Shown here piece after piece: positions 23,271 to 35,160 of a DNA stretch of 64,000 bases. A program made the translations under genes and the position numbers. The stretch is from contig NC_052508.1 in assembly GCF_014356525.2 (NCBI RefSeq), forward strand, positions 44,123,858-44,187,857, written 5' to 3'. This DNA comes from Nilaparvata lugens. Its lineage: Eukaryota; Arthropoda; Insecta; Hemiptera; Delphacidae. The notes under the pieces are model-generated. The model made no database searches. It was not told the DNA's origin and saw only the letters and a list, made by a program, of their open reading frames with translations. The first letter of the stretch is position 1. Each line of letters opens with the position of its first letter.

Positions 23271-24794
23271 CAATTTCTTCATTCTATGCAAACAGATTCC
23301 ACTACGGACACTTCTAAAGTTTTAAAAATACCCTCCATATATCATACTGAATATATTATTTAAATTTCATCGAAATTGTTTAAGTAGTTTTAGCGATCTG
23401 TCGGATATACAAACAAAATTAGTCTTGATTGAATAGGATCAATTGATAGAAGCATCCACGTCATAAAAGTTTGTTTTATGAAAAATAAAAATTATCTATA
23501 CTCCCAGGAATAGCTCTGATTGAAGCAGCAGTGCAAATAAAATAATGCATTTTAATTAGTTCTTCAACTTGGTGCCAACCTAATGAAGTCATCTCAACTT
23601 AATGCCAACCTGACAAAATTATTAATTTAGTTGCCAGTTAACAACTGTTTCGAGTAGGTACTCTCTCTAGATTATAGTTCTACAGCAAAATATGATATAG
23701 ACATTTCAATTTTAATTAAGAGATTAGGAGAAGAAGAATATACATGCTGAAAGACGAACTCTAAACAATTAAAAACCACCCTTAGAGTTGAGATAATTAT
23801 CGCCAAAATATCTCTTAGTGAGCACCTAGGACGTATAAGGAAGCTATATTCCAAGTTTTGTTGCAATCCATCCAGTAGTTTTCCAGAAATCGTGATCAGT
23901 GAGTGAGTGAGTGAGTCTGTGAGATAAGAATTCTATACAATAAGAATAGATACCTAGAATACAAGGATCACGCGCATCTCGATCATTTGATGATCAGAGT
24001 CAGATGATCGGTGTGACGTCATTGGTGCTCTAAAAATCTATTCTCCCTATTTTTTCAATGTTTAATTGAGCAACTTTTCAAGTCTTTTTCTTAAAAAGTA
24101 CATGACTTTGAAGTGTCATCGACATCTCTTAGGATTAATACAATATTCAACTTCAATTTTTCTAAAAGTTCAATACTTTTGAACGGCTGGACCTTTCAAA
24201 ATGCTCGATCTTGTAAGAGCCTGCACATCGAATACCTGTTGCTCTCTTATTGAAAATCAACATGCTTCCCTGGCTCTTCTGTAACTAAATTACTCAATGC
24301 TGATGAATTTGATAAATCAATCATTGATTAAGGAATTAAGAACGTGAAAAAATGAATTAGACTATAATATTATTCCTCTTAGAATCCTTGATATCTTGTC
24401 TGTGTAGCCTACTTTATACGAGTATTACAAATAATCAGTAGAACATCTTGCCGGTTCATTCAGGAAAAATATGACTTCCATGTACATTAACCAGGTAATA
24501 GTTGTTGGTTATGGTCATAGTTGTGTGAACGATGTTATTAGAATGAGTAGCGATTGATAAATTATAGATGAATGTCACTTTTTGTGTGGAGAAGTCTTAT
24601 ACTCAAGCTTCGTAATTAAAAAGCCAACCCATTCAACAGGAATGAATGAATTATGCGAAGGGATCAGTATGCATGTGTGTATGAATGATGAATGTATGAA
24701 AGCGTTGGATAGAAAGATGAACAGAATTCTGAAATTCAGGGATTGATGATTTCTTGTAGGGAGGATCATAACTTTTCTTGGCAAATTCAATTAC
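23271..24794. other. Intron sequence with faint repeat remnants
   Basis: No gene is seen. Segments at 23320-23400 and 23850-23930 contain TTTCATCGAAATTGTTTAAG and (GTGA)n-like motifs typical of non-autonomous insect repeats, but no second full copy was found here. Confidence 0.4.
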
Positions 24795-24990
24795 CTATAT
24801 ATATTAGTACCTGATTTTCTAAGATTGGACCAATATTAACTACTGTGATATGGCAGCTTTAGTGATAGGACACCGTTGAGGGGTTAGTTGCAGTGCATGC
24901 GGCTATAGTCTGCCACACCAATGCAACAGTCTCCGGCTGCTTTGCATGTCATTTGTAAGCTATTTTAATTCGATGTTACATAACTCTCTT
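24795..24990 (+). repeat. Repeat shared with 55640-55860
   Basis: The block around GACCAATATTAACT...ATATGGCAGCTTTAGTG recurs at 55664-55700. The following sequence is a diverged match to 55740-55860. No ORF is seen. Confidence 0.55.
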
Positions 24991-25199
24991 GGTCTTGGCA
25001 TAAGTTTATAATCACTGTAATGTAATTATTTATTTCACTTGAGTAGAGAAAAATTAGTTGAATATTTGTTAACAATATGCTTTTAATTTACATTAATACA
25101 GAAACTTCTATACATTCTGAAAGAAAATAATAGTGCACAAAAAAATAATTCAATTAACAGAGGTTGAGAAACATATCCAAACTTCAAATAATTTTCTTT

Positions 25200-25380
25200 A
25201 AATGCTAATTCTCCTTCTTCTTCTCCTTCACCTTCTTCTCCTTCTCCTTCTCCTTATTCTCCCTCTTCTCCCTCTTCTCATTTTCTCCTTCTCCTTATTC
25301 TCCCTCTTCTCATTTTCTCCTTCTTCTCCCTCTAATAATTTTCCCTTCTTCATTCTCCTCCCTCATTCTCCCTCCCTGTA
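25200..25380 (+). repeat. Pyrimidine-rich (CTTCTC)n tract
   Basis: About 180 bp of CTT/CTCCTT/CCCTCTT units, almost purely C and T on the plus strand. Confidence 0.9.
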
Positions 25381-25389
25381 GATGCATAA

Positions 25390-25575
25390 CAATATAATTA
25401 TCTATAGTTATTACAAATTGCTTTTTTCATGTCATATACAGTTCAATAATTTTTTTCTCAGTCTATATTATGTAAATTCATCTATAATTTTGCTGTGTTG
25501 TAAGCTATTGTATATAAGTGTATAAGCCAGTCTATATTGTAATCTACATAAATAAAGTACTCAATCAATCAATCT
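25390..25575 (+). other. Possible LINE 3' end with (TCAA)n tail
   Basis: AT-rich sequence ends in ACATAAATAAAGTACTCAATCAATCAATC. An AATAAA followed by short tandem tail repeats is typical of a non-LTR element 3' end. No coding part is attached. Confidence 0.4.
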
Positions 25576-25900
25576 TATCATTCTTCTCCTTCTCAGTATT
25601 GTGCAAGAGCTCGTAGCGATAGGTTGTGTAGCCGTTTAGTCTAGTGTAATGTAGAAAAGTAGAGTCAGCAGTTTGTTCGGTTGAATACTCTTTAATTAGA
25701 ACAAATTCGCGACAGATAAATTTTTCGGATATTTATGCAAGCGAAGCAGAAATTGGTCGATTGTATTTTCAACGAGGCCGTTTTTTGTGAACCGCGTTCG
25801 CACGCATGCGCGAGTGCTATTCGAGTGTTTCGGACAATATGTTTTGATAAACCCGAATAATGTCAGATAAACAACTAGGCTAATCTGTCTACCCAAATTC

Positions 25901-27410
25901 TTGGTGCCAGAGTTTGAAGAAGAAGAAGAAGAAGAAGTAGAAACTGTGCCTACGAAAATAGAGGAATCATCTAATGCTGCTGATTGTTCATCAATTGCTG
26001 TCGATTGTTCACCAGTTAAGTACATTAGAATTAACAAACTCAAATCAGCAACAGAGCAGATCCTATATAATGCTTGGAAGGAGACTGAGCTGAAGTGGAA
26101 GAAATCTGAGGAAGAAAAACAACAGTTTATCAAGAGAATTGAAAATCTTGAAGCTTTGTGTTCACGTGGTAGTACGTCACACAAAGCTACGGATAATCTA
26201 GAAAAATCATCTTCATCAAACCAGGTTATATATATGAAACCGATGACGACACTCTAGCAGGAGAAACTGAGTGGGTTAGAGCTCACAATAAGCGATCTTC
26301 AAAGAAGAGGAAGCTCTTGAATTCCCCTCCGATTGATTCATCCCGTCATGACATTCAAAAGCAGTCAGATGTTGCACAACATGGATCATCGGTTGCAGAA
26401 AAGTTGCCAGCTAAGAGCAAAAAGATTCCGCCCCTTCCACCAGTGATAGTGGAAAATGTAAAATCTTTTCAAAAAGTATATGAGGAGATAACAAAATTTG
26501 CCAGTAAGGAAACTTTCAATTTCAAAGTATTGACTGGAAATTCATTGAAAATAAATTTTCAGTCTGAAAAAGATTTTAGAGAAGCAACAAAATGGTTGAA
26601 TGAAGCAAAATACTCATGGTAGGCTTCTCGTATGAGAACAAACAAACGAGACCAATAAGAGTGATGGCCAAGAAACTGCATAGCACTTGCCAACCAGAAA
26701 GCATAGTTGCTGACCTCAAAAATAGAGGGTTCAAGATAATGAATGCTGTAAATAAATTAAAATGGAAGACCAAGGAGCCACTTGACATGTTTATTCTATC
26801 TTTTAGCACTGAAGAAGATGTGAAAAAAGTATATGGAATAAAACATATAATGGGATGAAAAGTGGAGATTGAGTCATTGGTTTCATCTAGATTAGTGCCT
26901 CAATGTAAAAAATGTCAAGGTTTTAGGCACACACAGAAATATTGTAACAGAGAGCCAAGATGTGTGAAGTGTGCTGGGAAGCACAGCACAATCAGCTGCA
27001 CAAAACCGAAGGAGTCGGAGCCTAAATGCGTCCACTGTGGAGGAAAGCATCCATCAAACTACAGAGGATGTAGTGTAGTTGTAGAACTACAGAAAATAAA
27101 AAATCAACGACAACGAAAAACCAATGTTCAGAAGACTGTTGAAGAAAAGAAACCTAACAGAAAGCCTGAAAAGGAGGAGCAGAAGGGATTGAACAACCAG
27201 ACTGCAAAAGGAGCATTCAAGAGCAGCACCTCCTCCATCACAAATCCGAACAAGATCTACTCTGAAGCCGTGTCTTCAAAGAAGAAGGAAACACAACAAG
27301 AAAGTATGAGTGGCATCCTGAACATCATCTTGGAGAAGCTTATAAAACAGGAGTCGATGTTGACTGTAATTGAGGAAAGACTAAGTGTAATAGAAATAAA
27401 CCAAAAATAA
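25901..27410 (+). pseudogene. Jockey ORF1, gag-like zinc-knuckle protein
   Basis: Acidic and helical N-terminus, then PPLPPVIVENVKSFQKVYEE, KVLTGNSLKINFQSEKDF, a PRE_C2HC-type region (RPIRVMAKKLHST, IVADLKNRGFKI, NKLKWKTKEPLDMFILS) and three CCHC knuckles (PQCKKCQGFRHTQKYC, PRCVKCAGKHSTISC, PKCVHCGGKHPSNYRGC). A basic tail follows. This architecture is characteristic of Jockey-family ORF1, which binds element RNA. Frameshifts lie near 26230 and 26625, with an in-frame TGA at 26856-26858. The conventional start is unclear because the first clear open codons are non-ATG. Confidence 0.85.
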
Positions 27411-27414
27411 TAAT

Positions 27415-29535
27415 AATAAAAATAAAATAAAAAAATAAATAAAGGCCTTTATTGAACAATTGCATGTGTAATAAACATTAGATAGTAATTATTAACAATA
27501 TTAAACAATATAAATATCAACAATAATAAATATTCATTACATTAAATAAACAGGTACAGACAAAATGTCGGCTTATTCCCCATGGCATATCGCCATCTGG
27601 GGGAGTTGATAAATACTTTATTTGACCACCATAATGTAATCAGAATTTCAATTCAGTTCAGAGTTTTTAAATCAGTTCAATAATTGAACTCCTGGATCAT
27701 GAAGTATCTGTACTTCCATGCATCCCTACAGTACCTTCCCACAATCCTCCAATTCTTCCCGTCAAGGTGAGTCTTCAATTCGGCGTCGAGCAAGAGACTC
27801 CTTCCAAAGTGTTGACGTCGTATCTCCGCCAGAACCGGACACCTGGTGACGAAATGAATTATGTCCTCTTCCTCTTTTAGGCTACACAGAGAGCAAAGCT
27901 TCACCGCCTGGCTGTGAGAATATTTACTGAGTTGGACTAACTCCGTCCTTGCCTTCATAAACCATTTAATAAGAGTGAAGTCGGTCAGCTCATGGATGTA
28001 ATCTGTGAAGTGTGCCAATTGTGGGTACAATGAACATCTCCTACTTTCCTGCAGTCTTCTCCTAAATCCTGACTGAAGTTCATCCGCCACTCTGGCCAGC
28101 ACTCATGGTACATGACATGTGATCAGATCTGATGCAGAGACTCCATACATATCCTGTAGACTCAACCAGTCGTTGTATATGAACAGTTTCTTCTCAATGA
28201 TCTCCTCCAATAAAACACGAGGATATCTGTGGGCAGGCAGCTTCATACTCCTCTGCAAGAACTTGATCTGAAGCTTCAATGTATGGACAAGCAGTGGAAC
28301 CGCCTGGGTCTCAAGATAGAGACAGTAGTTTGGAGTCCACACAGGTAGGTTGAACACTTTCTTGAGGAAGAAACACTGCACTTTTTCCACCTCTTCAATC
28401 ACTCTTCCCCCCAAAATCTGTGCTCCGTAGCATACAACCGATCTCGAAACTGCCTCAAAGACCCTGCATTTTGATTTGAAGGGTATATTTTTTTCTGCTA
28501 GCAAACCATTGAACATATTTAGTGCCATCTTTCCCGAGGAGGATTTCTCTTTAAAATGTTCTGTCAATGAAAGTTGCGACGTCAAGTTCATTCCCAGATA
28601 CTTATAGCTTTTAACCACTTCAATTGGTTCGTTTTTATATCGCCAGACATCATGTTTGCTAGTTTTACCCCCCCCCTTCAGAAAATTATTATTTTAGATT
28701 TGTCAAGGTTCACCTGAAGGTTCCACCGTTCACAATACATTTCCAGGTTCGCTATCATCTTCCTCAGCATCAACCTATCCGGTGCGAGCAGGACTATATC
28801 ATCAGCATATGCTAAAAGCTGGATGCACACGCCACCAACGCTGACTCCTCCCTCCAAATAATCCTCCAGATTGTTGACGAACAATGAGAACAACAAGGGG
28901 CTCAATAGGCAACCCTGCTTTACTCCTGTGTGAGTTTCAAACTTTTCTGAAAGCCCTTCTTGTCCCCAAACTCTAGCTGTTGTTCCATTATACAAGTTTT
29001 CCAACGCATTTAGCATTTTAAGTGATACTCCAATTCCAGAAAGTTTATAAAACAATGCTTGTCTATCGATCCTATCAAATGCAGCAGAAAAGTCCACAAA
29101 GAATGCATATACTTTTTTCCGCTTCTCATGCAGCTTGATGTTGACAATGCTCATCAAGTTGAATATATTATCAATCGTGGAATACGACTTGCTGAACCCG
29201 GCCTGAAACTCCTGTAAAATTCTGTGATGTGTAGTCCACCTCTCCATCTTGTCAAGCAGCGTCCCAGTAAAAAGCTTTCCTATGGTGTTGCCAAACGATA
29301 TTCCTCTGTAATTTTTTGTTTCATTTCTGTCCCCTTTCTTAAATATGGTATATATAATTGTTTCTTTGAAGGTTTCTGGGATCCTGGAAGAGTCATATAG
29401 GCCATTGAAAATTACCACCAATTTCTCTAAGAAGGCAGTTGGCGCGTGCTTGAAAAACTCGTAGGTGATTCTGTCTTCTCCTGGTGCTTTGTTCTCTTTG
29501 ACTTTCCTAAGAACATTGTCCAGATCCTGTAGAAC
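27415..29535 (-). mobile_element. Nested 5'-truncated LINE, RT plus C-terminal zinc finger
   Basis: Minus-strand pieces encode an RT: YTIFKKGDRNETKNYRGIS, FQAGFSKSYSTIDNIF, FFVDFSAAFDRIDRQ, GVKQGCLLSPLLFSLFVN and AYADDIVLLAP (YADD intact), within 28678-29421. 28103-28618 holds KSYKYLGMNLT. 27677-28102 ends with a CSLCSLKEEEDIIHFVTRC zinc finger. A homopolymer-type frameshift lies at about 28670 and a single TGA at 28103-28105. There is no endonuclease, so the copy is 5'-truncated. Its 3' end on the left has AATAAA followed by a (TTTAT)n-type tail. The GVKQGC/AFDRIDR style differs from the other LINEs here, so it is a separate clade. Confidence 0.8.
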
Positions 29536-29574
29536 GATTTATTAAAGGCAAAGTCATTCAATCTCTAAGAAGAA

Positions 29575-32150
29575 ATGAACCAGCAATTGAGAATAATGAC
29601 ATGGAATGCCAATGGCCTTCAACAGAGACTAGCAGAATTGATAGCAGTACTTCAAATTAAGAAAATAGATATATGTTCAATCTCTGAGACTCACTTCACA
29701 ACCCAGTCATACCTGATATTCAGAGGCTACAAGTTGTATCATACTTCTCATTCCCAAAATAAAGCTGAAGGTGGAAGTGCATTAATAATCAGAGAGGGTC
29801 TGAAGCATTATGGAAACTCACCTATTCAAACAGAAGAAATGCAAGTGACAACAGTTACAGTGGAAACTAGAAGATTTCAATTTATTATAGCAGCCATTTA
29901 CAGTCCTCCAAGACACAATATAACCAATGTAGTTTACAAGAATTTGTTCGACCACCTAGGAAACAGATTCATCATAGGTGGGGATTTTAATGCAAAACAT
30001 ATAAGTTGGGGCTCAAGATTGAACTCTCAAAAAGGAAGACAGCTATTTCAAGCTATAAATGATAGGCAATGCTCAGTAATGTCATCAAATAGACTCACAT
30101 ATTGGCCAACCAATAGAAATAAATTACCAGATTTGATAGATTTCTTTGTAATCAGGAATTTATCATTAAACTACATGGAAATAGAAGGCTGTGAAGACCT
30201 GAGCTCTGATCATACTGCATTGATCCTCAATGTGGATGAAACCATGGTGATGAAAGAATTTAATTTGAGGCTAGTTAATAGGCAAAAAGACTGGTCAGCA
30301 TTCCAAGAATTTTTGTGTGTGAAAATAGATTTTGAGCTAGAAATTACAAGCTGTGATCAGTTGGATTCTGAGGTTGAAAAGTTCACAAGGGACATCCAAG
30401 AAGCAGCCTGGGACAGCACTCCACATTCAATACAGAGAACAAGGTCTTCTGGTTCACATTATCCACATCACATATTGGAACTTATCCATGAGAAGAGGGA
30501 AGCAAGGAAAAAGTGGCAGTGAACAAGAGCACCAGTGGATAAAACACTTTTGAATTTTCTAGCTAAGAAACTGAAGGAATGTATCAGTAGCTATAAGAAT
30601 GATATGATCAGTGAATATCTCAGAATCCTTGCTACAGATAAGAACTCTGATTATTCACTCTGGAAAGCTACAAAGTACTTGAAAAAACCCTCAGTTCAAG
30701 AAACACCTATCAAAACAATTAATGGTGAGTGGGCAAGGAATAACGAACAGAAAGCTGAACGTTTTGTAGAATACCTGTAAAGTGTCTTTCAACCTCATCA
30801 ATTCCAAGGTGGTGTAGAAGATGATGAGATGGCAATATCACACGATATGAGAGAGATTCCAGCCTTAACAACAAATGAGCTGATAAGTATTATCAAGACA
30901 ACCAGTTGTAAGAAAGCTCCAGGATATGATCTCATTAGGTACTGGTGAAGTTCTGAAAAACCTACCAGATAGAGCGTTGAAAAAACTCACAGCTCTCATA
31001 AATGCAGCTTTGAGGATGAAGTATGTGCCACTGTCATGGAAGATAGCTGAAGTCATCTGGTACCCAAGGCAGGTAAACCACCAAATGATGCATCATCTTA
31101 TAGATCTATAATCTCTATTACCCATAATGGCCAAGATCTTCAAAAAAGTTTTGCTCTCCAGATTGAAACATGTGATAGAGAGTGGACAACTCATTCCTGA
31201 TCATCAGTTTGGATTTAGAGGAAAACATTCAACAGTTCAGCAAGTCCATAGAATTACTCATGTTATTGAGAAGACTCTAGAAGAGAAAAAATATTGTGCT
31301 GCTATCTTTTTAGACGTCGCTCAGGCATTTGATAAGGTGTGGCATGTAGGTCTAATTAAGAAACTAAAAGATTCTTACCTCAGCAATATGCCTCATTGCT
31401 AAAATTTTACCTGTCAGACAGATTCTTCCAAGTGAAACAAGGTGATAGCTACTCAGGACACACCAATTAAAGCTGGAGTACCTCAAGGAAGTGTATTGGG
31501 CCCTACTCTGTACCTGCTCTACACCAGCGATCTTCCTGTGCCAGAAAATGACACTATTTGACACAACCTTTGCAGATGACACAGCTGTCTTAGCAGTTGG
31601 AGAAACTAATAAGGAAGCTACAAGTAAAGTGCAAGAAGCCATCAAGAAAATTGAGAAATGGACTACAACCTGGCGGATTAAGTTGAATGAAAGCAAGTCC
31701 ACACATGTTGTCTTCACAAATAGGCATTATGTGTACATCCCAATAAGATTAAACAACAATGAAGTTCCGTTTGCAAATGAAGCTAAGTATTTTGGAATGA
31801 CACTAGATGCAAAACTACGATGGAAGTCACACGTCAAAAAAAAAAAGAAAGAAGAACTGGATTTCAAATACTCGAAAATGTACTGGTTATTGGGGAGAAT
31901 TCAAGCCTTTCAACCTACAATAAATTACTATTGTATAGACAAATTCTTCGACCTGTGTGGTTGTATGGCATCCAGCTGTTGGGCTGTGCAAGAAAAAGTG
32001 ACATCAACACCAGAAATTCCAGAACAAGGTTTTGAGGAATGCTGTCAATGCTCCATACTTTTTCAGAAACTCGGATCTCCACAGGGACCTACAGATGGAA
32101 GAAATCGATGTGATGATCACAAAGGCTGCCATAAACCATGAAGAGACTAC
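29575..32150 (+). pseudogene. Jockey ORF2, endonuclease plus reverse transcriptase
   Basis: ORF2 starts with ATG at 29575. The AP-type endonuclease is complete and keeps its key residues: MTWNANGLQQR, SISETHF, IYSPPRH, IIGGDFNAKHISWGS, LPDLIDFFV and SSDHTALIL (ORF 29575-30522). The same frame then runs through two single stops (30520-30522 and 30778-30780). RT blocks [43 protein letters not shown] and FADDTAVL follow with frameshifts near 30925, 31110, 31395 and 31550. Its role is nicking target DNA and reverse transcription. The intact endonuclease next to a decayed RT suggests fairly recent inactivation. Confidence 0.85.
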
Positions 32151-32410
32151 ATAATCATCAGAACATCCAAGCTCTACACCTCATTGACAACTCTAATGCA
32201 GTGAGAAGACTGAAAAGGAAGAAGCCTACAGATCTCGTTTAAATGTAGTAAGAGTGATTTTGAAAGAAACAGTGCATGGGCATTGCTCACTTAGACTGTG
32301 AAGGAGTGAATACCCATTTAATGTCAAACTTTTATGTATTAATTTAAGCTAGAATTGAACTGTTCATTAACCAAAGTGTTAGATTGCAGTCAAATTACAA
32401 TTAAAAAAAT

Positions 32411-32548
32411 TCTTTTCTTTCTTCTTCTTCTTCTTCTTCTCATTCGCAATACTGCGAATAGATAGAGAATGGATAGATAAATAGACTATGAAAAAAAATA
32501 TAATGAAGTTTCTCCTCCTTCATTCTCTTCTTCTTCATCTTCTTCTTC

Positions 32549-32592
<44 letters not shown>

Positions 32593-32620
32593 TCCTCTTT
32601 ATCATATCCTCTATCATAGC
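32411..32620 (+). repeat. (CTT)n and (CT)n microsatellites
   Basis: (CTT)n at about 32418-32443 and 32525-32550, then about 19 CT units at 32553-32590, directly after the Jockey 3' end. Confidence 0.9.
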
Positions 32621-32884
32621 AGTCGAAAATTGAAACGTTCCTTGTTCATTCTTCTTGTCCATGATGATGTTTTTCAAAATGAAAGACTCGATGAGTTCTT
32701 TCATAATGAGACTTGAACTAACAAAATCGGTCGAGAAACCATGGAGGAGTTGAAACTCAAAAACAAGTTCGCCCATTCATTTAGAGATAGCCAACACGCA
32801 CTACAAGCTTGTACATCTAGTTGCAGATTTAGAAGTATTCAATTTTCTCTCATTCAATCGAATTAATGAAATATTGAAACTGGA

Positions 32885-33165
32885 ACGTTCTCATCCAGCC
32901 GAATCCCAAATGATAGAAAACTTTAAGAATTTTCCCAATCGACCGAAAACGTTGTTTGTTGCATTGAGCCGAAAGTGGTGAGAGTCCCAAACGACCGAAA
33001 GTGTTGAGAGTCCCAAACGACCGAAAGTGATGGGTTTCCCAAATGACAGAAAGTTTCTCTAGTTTGTCGCAAATGACAGAAAGCGTTCTGCCAATTGGGA
33101 AAAAAGTAGTTTTCGGCCGTTTGGGAAAATATAGCGTTTCGGTCGTTTGGAATTCAGTCAATTGG
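32885..33165. repeat. Short tandem units TCCCAAACGACCGAAAGTG with inverted outer copies
   Basis: About 27-bp units with TCCCAAACGACCGAAAGTG repeat at 32930-33060. Inverted versions (TTTTCGGCCGTTTGGGA, GCGTTTCGGTCGTTTGGA) lie at 33110-33152, so the whole can fold back. The core is AACGACCGAAA. The family is unknown; it may be a satellite-bearing MITE. Confidence 0.65.
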
Positions 33166-33169
33166 GAAC

Positions 33170-33516
33170 CTACGGTTATAAGTAGTAAAACGTTCTTATA
33201 ACACATGTTACATGTAACTAAAAGTTATAATTTTTCTTTGATCTTCACAGACTTCGTGCGGGAAAGGAAAAACTTGTTATAAAACACAAAGTTACATGTA
33301 ATAAGTTATAACATTTTTGTTCAAGTTGTTATATATAACCAACGTTTTATAACAAAGTTACACAGTGTATATGTAGCTGAAGGAAAAACTTGTTATATAC
33401 CTAACACGAAATTATGTTTTAAAACACGAAGTTACATGTAACAAATTACATGAATTTTTAACATTTTGTTAAATTTGTTATATAACCAAAGTTTTACAGT
33501 GTAAACGTAGCTTTAG
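33170..33516. repeat. MITE-like repeat, relative of 7053-7190
   Basis: Repeated GTTATAACAAAGTTACA/TTACATGTAAC units. Terminal CACAGTGTATATGTAGCT (33365) and ACAGTGTAAACGTAGCTTTAG (33495-33515) are complements of the 7053 terminus. Two right ends are visible, which suggests two overlapping copies. Confidence 0.55.
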
Positions 33517-35160
33517 TCATCTGTAGATGACTCTCTTCAATTAACAGAGTCTTATTCCATTGTGATTTTCATTTTTATTGCATTGCTTTTAACTCCTTTC
33601 TTAGAATTTTTCCAAGAATTATCAGAAGAATGATCTTGTTTCCATCTTATTATTAGACCTGCTCCAAGTCAGAGGACGCAAATATATATATTGAATATTC
33701 TATTCACTGGTGTTAATCTTTATTAAGGCTCTCTATAAATTATTACTCTCTAATTATATGCTATATAAACGTTTCTCAAAAGCTCAATACATATTGAGAA
33801 ACATCAAACATTGATCAGTAGAAATTACTTTAGTGAAACTCTTTTTATCGAAAGCACATTTTCGAGACCTCTCTCTCTCCACTCATAGTAAAAAAGTGAA
33901 AACTCATCAGCTAGAAACTTTAATTTCATTTAAAAAAATAACTGCCTCTTTTATAACTATGAATAATTTAGCGATGTAACAATATGCAACCCTACTTCTA
34001 GCTGTTTATTCAATGAAATGATTCATACATTATTATTTCGAGCCTACTCGTTCTTGCATGAGCATTTATTTCAACTTATGTTTGTTTTGGCATGTTTCAG
34101 TTGTTTTCTTCTCACTAGCTTTTCTAAACTTATGAGTTGAGATTCTAAAAAAGACTGGTAAGTGGATTTTTTCATTTTTTCCATAGCTTGAAAAGAGACT
34201 TGGATTTTTTATAAATTTGATTCAATGTATGTTTACTTTTAAACGCATCATTTTCTTATTAATATTTTTATCATATTCTAATACTAATCATCAAAATACT
34301 ACTAAAAGCTTCCAATTTCCTATTTATAGAAATTTAAAGTAATTGTCATCAAATCAATAACGAATAGAAGTCTATTGTGGAAGAAATATAAACTACTGTT
34401 GGGTGCTGTTGTTTTAAAACTGTCACAATCCTACTATTTATATACTAGTTACCCCCTGGGTTGAAGAACTCACTCATAAATTCTTGTATTATAATCTTTG
34501 AAACCAGCAAATTTCAATTATACAGAGTTGATGAAAATTATGAAAACAGCTAAATATTTCTTCTACAAGGATAATTTGACAGTGGGTTTCATTGGAGATC
34601 CTATCTGAAATGAAAAATTATTCTTCAAAAACTACTCTGTCGCTCCAACATCTTTGTCCCTCATATGAATCCTACTTCATTTTTTTAAATGAGAAGGTGG
34701 TCATGTGATACACATGATTTCGATACAGAGTTCCTAGAGAAAAAGAATGGGGAAAACTGCACATTGATATCTCAACCCGTATAAGTGAAAAAGGACGAAA
34801 GAGTGAGTCAATTTTGTTGTCCAACAAACTTGACCCGTAAAAAGGTTAGAAGAATACGTGTTCAAGATTTAAAGCCGATTGATCAATTCTCTCTCAAGTT
34901 ATTGTAGAACATACAAACAGACTGACAACAACTTTTGCCTTCAGTAAGTCAAAAGTGGGGAATTCGCTAACGCTCGTTCAACTATATATATATATATATT
35001 AGAATTTCGGTCCCGGCAGAAGAATGACAGTCGTATTGCCTATTGACGGCTTAGATCATAAATATTCAGACGAGGTGTGATGCTCCCTCAAGGGACTCTC
35101 TACCAACAAAAAGCCGTACAAATTTACTTTTTCACTATATTTGAATGGTTTTGGATATGC
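33517..35160. other. Intron sequence, nothing recognised
   Basis: AT-rich intron of DIPK1 with a short (TA)n at about 34983-34999. No ORF or repeat match was found. Confidence 0.5.

Larger units (their letters stand above)
25590..32410 (+). mobile_element. Jockey-type LINE, split by a nested LINE
   Basis: A gag-like ORF1 with PRE_C2HC domain and zinc knuckles (25901-27410) and an endonuclease/RT ORF2 (29575-32150) have the same orientation and the typical Jockey order. They are separated by a complete oppositely oriented insertion (27415-29535). Without it the ORFs would lie about 45 nt from ORF1 end to ORF2 start. The 3' end lies near 32400 at an A-rich ATTAAAAAAATTC. Both ORFs carry several single stops and frameshifts, so the element is inactive. 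Confidence 0.8.

Noticed and set aside
23880..23920. (GTGA)n run as a possible CRISPR or satellite array
   Set aside because: Only a few short imperfect units without spacers; a simple microsatellite in a eukaryotic genome.
32486..32776. Minus-strand frame rich in Glu-Arg repeats
   Set aside because: Product of the (CT)n/(CTT)n microsatellite; no domain and no splice context.
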